11,192 bases of DNA, taken from NCBI GenBank assembly GCA_031431235.1, contig JANPDA010000147.1, positions 1 through 11,192 on the forward strand, written 5' to 3'. The position numbers were made by a program, and so were the translations under genes. This DNA is from JANNSW01 sp031431235. Lineage in GTDB: Bacteria > Pseudomonadota > Alphaproteobacteria > Rhizobiales > Hyphomicrobiaceae. Within the stretch, counting starts at the first letter, position 1; each line of letters begins with the position of its first letter. The notes under the pieces are model-generated. The model saw only the letters and a list, made by a program, of their open reading frames with translations. It made no database searches and was not told the origin of the DNA. Below, piece after piece: positions 6,545 to 11,192 of this stretch.

Positions 6545-7708
6545 ATGATCGAGGTCACGGAGTACGCCGAGCGCAGGCGGCGGGCAGCCTCGGCTGCCAA
6601 GGCTCGCGGGTTGAAGGGCCTCCTCGTCTGCTCGCGGGGCGGCGGAGCGCTCGATCGCTACGGCGACGTCATGTATCTCTCGAACTTCTATTCCGCCTTT
6701 CCCTTCATCCCCGACGTGCCCGGCAACTGGACGCTGCGTGGGCACGGACTGCTGGTTCTGGCGGCCAGCGGCGAGACCCGGCTCATCATCGACTGCGAGA
6801 ACGACGGCTCGATCGCGCTTGCCGAGCACGAGATCGTCCGCGTCGACATGATGGCGGAAGCGGCGATCAAAGCGATGAAGGAGCTGGGGCTGGAGGGCGG
6901 GCCGGTCGGCCTCGTCGGCGGCGACACGCTGCCGGTCAATACCGCCAAGGCGATCGAGGCGGGGCTCGATCGTGTCGAGCTCAGCGATGCGCAGGCCATC
7001 CTCGCCGGACTGCGCGCCATCAAGAGCCCGGCCGAGATCGCGCTGTTGCGGCGCGCCTCGCATCTGGGCTCGCGCATGATCGAGGCGATGCTCGACGCCG
7101 CCAAGCCCGGTGTCCGCCATGGCGACGTGATGGCGGCCGGCATGGGCGTGCTGATGCCCGAGGGCGGCATGCTCTACAACTCGTTCATGGCGTTCGGCCG
7201 GGGTGGCGAGAAGCCGCTCTATGTCGCTTCGAGCTTTCCCACCTGGAAGTCCCAGGAGCGTATCGAAAACGGCCATTGGTTCACGGCAGGCATCTCGGGC
7301 ATGCTCGACGGCTACTATTTCGACATGGCCCGCTCCAAGGCCGTCGGTGCTGCGACCAATGCGCAGGTGGCGGCCTTCGAGACGGCGATCGCGACGGTCG
7401 AGGCCGGTGTCGCGGCCGTCCGGCCCGGCATCGCCGCAGAGGAGATCGCCAAGTCGGCCTTTGCCGAGCAGCAATCGCTCGGCTTCGAGCTGACCAGCGA
7501 CTTCTCCGGCATGGGCCACGGCATCGGACTCGGCTGGGATTCGCCCTGGCTCGCGCCCGGCGACACGACGATCCTGCAGCCCGGCATGGTGCTCTGCGTC
7601 GAGCGTACCGTCTCGCGCGACGGCTACGTCGGCGATTTCGAGGAGACGGTGCTGGTGACCGAGACGGGGTGCGAGAAGATCACGGATGCGCGGATGAGGT
7701 CTTGGTGA
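6545..7708 (+). CDS. M24 family (creatinase-like) hydrolase, tandem copy 1
   Basis: This 387-residue protein has the creatinase_N plus M24 pita-bread layout. It is closely related to the next gene along the whole length (shared blocks such as SRGGG.LDRYGDV.YL.NFYS.FPFIPD and GHG.GLGWDSPWLAPGD) and only distantly to the first M24 gene. Retained M24 positions are D260 (YYFDMARS), H325 (GMGHGIG), E353 (CVERT) and E366 (DFEETVLVT). The first metal Asp is Gly (HWFTAGISG, G249). The substrate-side His found in prolidases is not seen; the region reads SFPTW. This points away from standard metallopeptidase chemistry. I infer hydrolysis of a small C-N substrate or a partner role to the neighbouring copy. 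ATG 6545 has GGAGG nine bases upstream; ATG 6524 has only a GTAGGG two bases away and is less likely. The gap from the RraA gene is 42 bases. Confidence 0.87.
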   Translation: MIEVTEYAERRRRAASAAKARGLKGLLVCSRGGGALDRYGDVMYLSNFYSAFPFIPDVPGNWTLRGHGLLVLAASGETRLIIDCENDGSIALAEHEIVRVDMMAEAAIKAMKELGLEGGPVGLVGGDTLPVNTAKAIEAGLDRVELSDAQAILAGLRAIKSPAEIALLRRASHLGSRMIEAMLDAAKPGVRHGDVMAAGMGVLMPEGGMLYNSFMAFGRGGEKPLYVASSFPTWKSQERIENGHWFTAGISGMLDGYYFDMARSKAVGAATNAQVAAFETAIATVEAGVAAVRPGIAAEEIAKSAFAEQQSLGFELTSDFSGMGHGIGLGWDSPWLAPGDTTILQPGMVLCVERTVSRDGYVGDFEETVLVTETGCEKITDARMRSW

Positions 7709-8874
7709 TGTCGATCCTTGCGACCGAGTTTACGGACCGTCGGGGCCGTGCGGCTGCTCTCGCCAAACAACAGGGCCTGCGCGGCCTGCTCGTCGTCTCG
7801 CGCGGCGGCGGTACGCTCGACCGCTATGGCGACGTGCTCTATCTCGCCAACTTCTACTCCTCCTTCCCCTTCATCCCAGACCTGCCCGGCAGCTGGACCG
7901 GGCGGGCGCATGCCTTCCTCGTGCTGACGGGGGAAGCCGAGCCGCATCTGGTGATCGACTGCCCCAACGACGGGCGGATCGCACTTTCGCCAGCCGAGAT
8001 CGAGCGCAGCGATCTCGTGGTCGAGAGTGTGATCGGCGCGCTTGGCCGCATGGGCCTCGACCGAGGCAGAGTGGGCCTCGTCGGCAGCGACGTGCTGACG
8101 GTTGCGACCTTTCGGGCGCTGCAGGCGGCGCTCCCCGATGTCAGCTTCGAGGAGGCCGGTCCCATCCTTGCCGAGCTGCGCGCGGTCAAGAGTCCGGCCG
8201 AAATCGTCGCGCTCCGGCGCGCATCCCAACTCGGCTCGCGCATGATCGACACGATGATGGCGGCGGCGGTGCCCGGCGCATCGCACGGTGATGTCGTGGC
8301 GGCCGGCCTGCAGGTGCTGACCCCCGCCAAGGGCGTCCTCTACAACTCATTCATGGCTTCGGGCCGGGGCGGCGACGCGCCGCAATACATCCGCTCGAAC
8401 TTCCCGACCTGGGCGTCGGATGCGCGGCTGGAGTCAGGCCAGTGGTTCCGCATCGGCATCTCGGGCGCGCTCGAGGGCTACATGTTCGACCTTTCGCGCT
8501 CCAAGCCGATCGGCCCGACGACCAACCGGCAGATCGAGCTGTTCGAGCACGCGATCGAGTGCGTCGAGACGGGAATGGCGGCCGTCCGGCCGGGCGTCTC
8601 GGCCGAGCAGGTGGCTGCGGCCGGGCTCGGGCGCCAGAAGGCGCTCGGCTACGACATGACCGGCGTGTTCTCCGGGCTCGGCCATGGCCTCGGTCTCGGC
8701 TGGGACAGTCCTTGGTTGGCACCCGGCGATAGAACGACGATCCGTCCGGGCATGGTGCTCTGCTTCGAGCGCACGATCCTGAAGGACGGCTTTCTCGGCG
8801 ATTTCGAGGAGACGGTGCTGGTGACGGAAGACGGTGCTGAGAAGATCACGGATGCGCGCATCAGGAGCTGGTGA
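7708..8874 (+). CDS. M24 family (creatinase-like) hydrolase, tandem copy 2
   Basis: This 388-residue protein is a paralogue of the preceding gene, with matching domain order and length. It keeps D261 (MFDLSRS), H326 (GLGHGLG), E354 (CFERT) and E367 (DFEETVLVT). Like copy 1 it has Gly in place of the first metal Asp (QWFRIGISG, G250) and SNFPTW where prolidases carry a His. The start ATG shares one base with the TGA of copy 1 (TGATG), with GAGG eight bases upstream, so the two are likely translated in a fixed ratio. Members of this fold work as dimers, so a heterodimer of the two copies is a reasonable inference. An open frame continues upstream to 7276 but only overlaps copy 1 in another frame. 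The 3' ends of both copies share a 31-base identical tract (7629-7659 and 8795-8825). Substrate unknown. Confidence 0.88.
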   Translation: MSILATEFTDRRGRAAALAKQQGLRGLLVVSRGGGTLDRYGDVLYLANFYSSFPFIPDLPGSWTGRAHAFLVLTGEAEPHLVIDCPNDGRIALSPAEIERSDLVVESVIGALGRMGLDRGRVGLVGSDVLTVATFRALQAALPDVSFEEAGPILAELRAVKSPAEIVALRRASQLGSRMIDTMMAAAVPGASHGDVVAAGLQVLTPAKGVLYNSFMASGRGGDAPQYIRSNFPTWASDARLESGQWFRIGISGALEGYMFDLSRSKPIGPTTNRQIELFEHAIECVETGMAAVRPGVSAEQVAAAGLGRQKALGYDMTGVFSGLGHGLGLGWDSPWLAPGDRTTIRPGMVLCFERTILKDGFLGDFEETVLVTEDGAEKITDARIRSW

Positions 8875-9357
8875 GTGGCGATGACCGATGATGTCCGCCC
8901 CGGCGAGATCGCGCTGCCGTTCGATCCGGGCGCGCTCACCCCGGAGGCGGGGCTCGTTTTCATCGGCCGGATCCGCTCGCCCTGGACGAGCCGCCAGGAT
9001 GCGCCGAGGAACATGGCGCGCGCCCGCGAGCGGGGATTACCCGCGACGATCGAGATCGCCGCCGAGTACCGGCGGGGCCTGGAAGGCCTCACGCCGGGCC
9101 AGGCACTGATCGTGTTGACTTTCATGCATCGGGCGCGGCGTGATCTGATCGTGCAGATGCCGCGCAATGCGGAGGCGGCCTCCGGCGTCTTCGCGCTCCG
9201 CTCGCCCGTGCGCCCCAATCCGATCGGGCTCGATGTGGTAAAGCTGGTGGGGATCGACCACGCCGCCGGCGTTCTCGCGATCGATGCAACCGACTGCCTC
9301 GACGGCACGCCGGTGATCGACCTGAAACCCTGGTTTGCATCGACGGATGTTTGCTGA
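8875..9357 (+). CDS. TsaA/TrmO-domain protein (SAM-dependent methyltransferase-like fold)
   Basis: The 160-residue protein is a single TsaA-like domain. Seen are VFIGRIRSPW (28-37), QDAPRN (41-46), the signature RSPVRPNPIGLDVVKL (109-124) and LDGTPVIDLKPW (142-153). In E. coli TrmO this beta-barrel domain N6-methylates threonylcarbamoyl-adenosine 37 of tRNA-Thr using SAM. Many short stand-alone members, like this one, have no assigned substrate, and E. coli TrmO carries an extra C-terminal domain that is missing here. The GTG at 8875 directly follows the M24 copy 2 stop with no gap, and AGGAG ends seven bases before it. ATG 8881 would have 13-base spacing and is less likely. Its place at the end of a catabolic-looking operon suggests a job linked to that pathway, which is inference. 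Confidence 0.85.
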   Translation: MAMTDDVRPGEIALPFDPGALTPEAGLVFIGRIRSPWTSRQDAPRNMARARERGLPATIEIAAEYRRGLEGLTPGQALIVLTFMHRARRDLIVQMPRNAEAASGVFALRSPVRPNPIGLDVVKLVGIDHAAGVLAIDATDCLDGTPVIDLKPWFASTDVC

Positions 9358-9370
9358 AGGCCGATCGTGC

Positions 9371-9376
9371 TAGATT
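9371..9376 (+). promoter_or_regulatory. candidate extended -10 for the Uma2 gene
   Basis: TAGATT is preceded by TGC, matching the TGN extension of extended -10 promoters. It lies 32 bases before the ATG at 9409. No convincing -35 hexamer is found at 16-18 bases. The alternative is that the Uma2 gene is read through from the operon, whose last stop is only 51 bases upstream. Confidence 0.2.
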
Positions 9377-9408
9377 GCCGCTCGAGTTGAACCACATCAG
9401 GTGCCACC

Positions 9409-10008
9409 ATGGCCGACGCCGCCCGCAAGCTGCCGCCCCTGATGACCGTCGCCGACTTCCACGATTGGCCGGGAGATGGCACCGGCACGCGCTACGAGCT
9501 GGTCGATGGCGTGCTGCGCGCCATGGCGCCGGCGAGCGACACGCACGGGACGATTCAGGCCAATCTTGTAGTTGCAGTTCGGCTGCATCTCGACGCAACC
9601 CGCCCTGGCTGCCGCGTCGTCGGTGCGCCTGGCATCCAGGCCCGCTTGCGGGCGGACTGGAACCATCGAATCCCCGAGCTCGGTGTGACCTGCGCACCGA
9701 ACCGGTCTGGTGCCATCATGATGCCCGAGCCGATCCTGCTGGTCGAGGTGCTGTCGCCGTCGAATGCCCAGGACACCTGGAGCAATGTTCCGCTCTATGC
9801 CTCGGTGCCGTCGGTGCAGGAAATTCTGGTCGTGCATTCGACCGCTGTGAAATGCGAGGTCCTCCGTCGCGCCGCCGATCAGAGCTGGCCAGACAATCCC
9901 GCGGTCACCGCCGGGCTCGACGGCACTGTTCGGCTCGCCTCGATCGACATGATCCTGCCGCTCGCGCAGATCTACCGGAGCACGCATCTCGCCGATCAGA
10001 CCCGGTAG
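9409..10008 (+). CDS. Uma2 family (DUF820) PD-(D/E)XK nuclease-fold protein
   Basis: This 199-residue protein has the Uma2 layout: N-terminal RYELVDGVLRAMAPAS followed by H (about 28-46), a middle CRVVGAPGIQARL stretch (68-80), and the core PILLVEVLSPSNAQDTW (108-124) followed by a Y..VPSVQEILVV stretch. Uma2 proteins are restriction-endonuclease-like, abundant in cyanobacteria and scattered in other bacteria, and their cellular role is not settled. Two positions deviate. The usual P-D of the core motif reads RIPELGV (P89-E90), and the lysine common after the EVLSPS..D segment is replaced (DTWSNVPLY). The acidic residues E30 and E113 remain. Activity is therefore uncertain. ATG 9409 has AGGTG six bases upstream. 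The 3' end overlaps the convergent MOSC gene by 13 bases. Confidence 0.82.
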   Translation: MADAARKLPPLMTVADFHDWPGDGTGTRYELVDGVLRAMAPASDTHGTIQANLVVAVRLHLDATRPGCRVVGAPGIQARLRADWNHRIPELGVTCAPNRSGAIMMPEPILLVEVLSPSNAQDTWSNVPLYASVPSVQEILVVHSTAVKCEVLRRAADQSWPDNPAVTAGLDGTVRLASIDMILPLAQIYRSTHLADQTR

Positions 10009-10631
10009 ATCCACTGCTCGGGGATCAGCGCCTCGAGGGTGGCGCCCGCCTTCACCCGGCCCGGATGCTCGACGGCGGCAACGATGCCGCGCAGGTGCCT
10101 GGCGGCTTTGGCGAAAGCGAGCTCGATATCGGTGCGGCCTTCGCCGTGGCGATCCTGCGCACCCTTGCCAGCGAAGCGGCACGGCGCGTTCTGGTCGCTC
10201 ACCTCGAGGATCGCGCCGCCCTCGATCAGGAGCCTGGTGCCGCGTGGCAGAAACGAGAGACGCGGCAGGCCCGCGATCACCAGATTGGCGCCGATCGCGC
10301 GCGCGTCGATCCGCGCGAGTCCCAGCCGCTCCGCGACGAGCGCCAGCTCGTCATCAGCGACGAGCGAGACGTGGCGCGTGTTGCGCATGATGGTGCCACG
10401 TTTCAGGTAGGGCACGCGGCTGTCGGCTTTGCGTGTCCAGCCGCGGTGGCGCTCGGCTTCGATGCCTTCGAAGCCCATTGGCAGCTCAGCGGCCAACTCC
10501 GTCGGGAAATCGTAGGTACCGGAGCCCGACGCGGCAGCGATCAGCGTGACCGTGCCATTCAGCCTGCGAGCGGGAGTGACCTCGGGGTCGGCCGGGAGTG
10601 TTTCCCGCTTCGTCTCTGCCCGCTGCTGCAT
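9996..10631 (-). CDS. MOSC domain-containing protein
   Basis: This 211-residue protein is a single MOSC (molybdenum cofactor sulfurase C-terminal) domain. Typical features are a KRGTIMRNTRHVSLVADDEL stretch (about 77-96), AIGANLVIAGLPRLSFLPRG (112-131), and LEVSDQNAPCR (142-152), whose C151 is the cysteine conserved in the family. The segment EHPGRVKAGATLEAL closes the barrel. MOSC proteins carry or accept sulfur for molybdenum enzymes, or reduce N-hydroxylated compounds as YcbX/YiiM types do. This one lacks a fused ferredoxin domain. The ATG at 10631 is chosen because GGAG sits seven bases upstream and homology starts nearby; the frame upstream to 10832 is compositionally poor and overlaps a divergent gene. 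No Mo-enzyme gene is adjacent. Confidence 0.83.
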   Translation of the reverse strand: MQQRAETKRETLPADPEVTPARRLNGTVTLIAAASGSGTYDFPTELAAELPMGFEGIEAERHRGWTRKADSRVPYLKRGTIMRNTRHVSLVADDELALVAERLGLARIDARAIGANLVIAGLPRLSFLPRGTRLLIEGGAILEVSDQNAPCRFAGKGAQDRHGEGRTDIELAFAKAARHLRGIVAAVEHPGRVKAGATLEALIPEQWIYRV

Positions 10632-10768
10632 GTATCTTCTCCCCGCTGGTCGGTATGATCCGGTTGCGCGCGGCAAGCGTAGAGAGTTGTCGGAGCCCTG
10701 TACACCTGCCGCCGCAGTGCTATCGTTGCATCTCGGTGCTTTGTCGCCAACGGCATGGGAGGATCGCC
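10632..10768. promoter_or_regulatory. divergent intergenic region between the MOSC and DUF4864 genes
   Basis: These 137 bases must hold promoters for both flanking genes. On the plus strand a TGC-TATCGT extended -10-like element sits at 10716-10724, about 45 bases before the DUF4864 start, without a clear -35. No strong inverted repeat for an operator was seen. The Shine-Dalgarno of the MOSC gene (GGAG, 10639-10642) and of the DUF4864 gene (GGGAGG, 10757-10762) mark the edges. Confidence 0.3.
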
Positions 10769-11192
10769 ATGCGCTTGCTGTTGAGCCTGTTCGGCCTGTT
10801 TCTGTTGATGGGTGCGCCCGGCTTGCGGGCACTCGACACGGTGCCTGAGGCGGGGGCCGCCGCCCAGGCGGTCATCACTGGCCAGATCGAGGCGTTACGC
10901 CGAGACGATGGCGCGACCGCCTATGCCCTCGCTGCGCCCGAGGTGCAGTTGAAGTTCCCCACCATCGACATCTTCATGTCGATGGTGAAGTCGGGCTACA
11001 AACCGGTCTACAAGCCCAAGGCCTACTCGTTCTCGGCCTTCGAGGCAGCACCCGGCGGGCTCCGGCAGCGGGTCGACATCACGGCCGAGGACGGCAGCGA
11101 GTGGATCGCCGAGTACACGCTCCGCCCCGACGAGACCGGCAAGCTGAGGATCACCGGCTGCAGGCTGTTGAAGCACGAGGGCGTGGGGGCTT
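10769..11192 (+). CDS. secreted DUF4864 domain-containing protein (3' end cut by the window)
   Basis: The frame is open from ATG 10769 to the window end, giving 141 residues and no stop. The first ~21 residues (MRLLLSLFGLFLLMGAPGLRA) form a clear signal peptide with a possible cleavage after LRA. The mature part follows the DUF4864 pattern: VITGQIEALRRDDGATAYAL, APEVQLKFP, then a Y.PVY.P segment, Q-R-V-D-I and a terminal G-K-L-R-I-T-GCRLL. Family members end shortly after the GC motif, so the real stop is probably within a few codons beyond the window. Proteins of this family are small, export-signal-bearing and of unknown function in alphaproteobacteria. GGGAGG lies six bases before the ATG, a strong ribosome site. 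I am fairly sure of gene and family but not of any function. Confidence 0.8.
   Translation, partial: MRLLLSLFGLFLLMGAPGLRALDTVPEAGAAAQAVITGQIEALRRDDGATAYALAAPEVQLKFPTIDIFMSMVKSGYKPVYKPKAYSFSAFEAAPGGLRQRVDITAEDGSEWIAEYTLRPDETGKLRITGCRLLKHEGVGA

Noticed and set aside
5786..7519. Second long minus-strand frame (577 codons)
   Set aside because: Antisense to the RraA and M24 copy 1 genes, low-complexity Arg/Asp/Ala-rich translation, no recognisable motif.
7276..7707. N-terminal extension of M24 copy 2
   Set aside because: The frame is open upstream but overlaps copy 1 out of frame and gives Arg-rich nonsense. The TGATG start at 7708 has a ribosome site and matches the family length.
10632..10832. 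N-terminal extension of the MOSC protein
   Set aside because: It would overlap the divergent DUF4864 start and is compositionally unlike the domain; ATG 10631 has a good ribosome site.

Overview
The window looks like a GC-rich alphaproteobacterial chromosome, possibly Hyphomicrobiales or Rhodospirillales-like. The base is the strong GC bias in third codon positions, the sequence style of the ParE protein and the gene families present. The genus cannot be fixed from this stretch alone. No rRNA, tRNA, CRISPR array or insertion sequence is visible.

Left block (minus strand, 1-2981). parE encodes topoisomerase IV subunit B. It is followed downstream by a possible 32-residue ORF and by a one-TM protein of unknown function. 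Upstream of parE, on the same strand, lies a broken gene remnant (about 2982-3345). It carries the C-terminal part of a DUF1989 / urea-carboxylase-associated protein, split over two reading frames and lacking its 5' half. A GC-rich hairpin sits just beyond its stop.

Central block (plus strand, 3388-9357). Six closely packed genes look like one operon. In order they are a creatinase/prolidase-fold (M24) protein, a FAD-dependent DAO-family oxidoreductase resembling FOXRED1 or sarcosine oxidase, an RraA-like aldolase/decarboxylase, two tandem M24 paralogues joined by a TGATG overlap, and a TsaA/TrmO-domain protein with no intergenic base before it. All three M24 proteins lack the first metal-ligand aspartate of true metallopeptidases. 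A creatinase-like C-N hydrolysis is therefore more likely than peptide cleavage. A plausible reading is a catabolic route for a nitrogenous small molecule: hydrolysis by the M24 proteins, oxidation of the released amine by the DAO enzyme, and C-C cleavage of an oxo-acid by the RraA protein. The substrate is unknown, and no transporter or regulator lies within the window.

Right block (9358-11192). A Uma2-family (DUF820) nuclease-fold gene converges on, and overlaps by 13 bases, a MOSC-domain gene on the minus strand. A secreted DUF4864 protein then starts divergently and runs off the window end.
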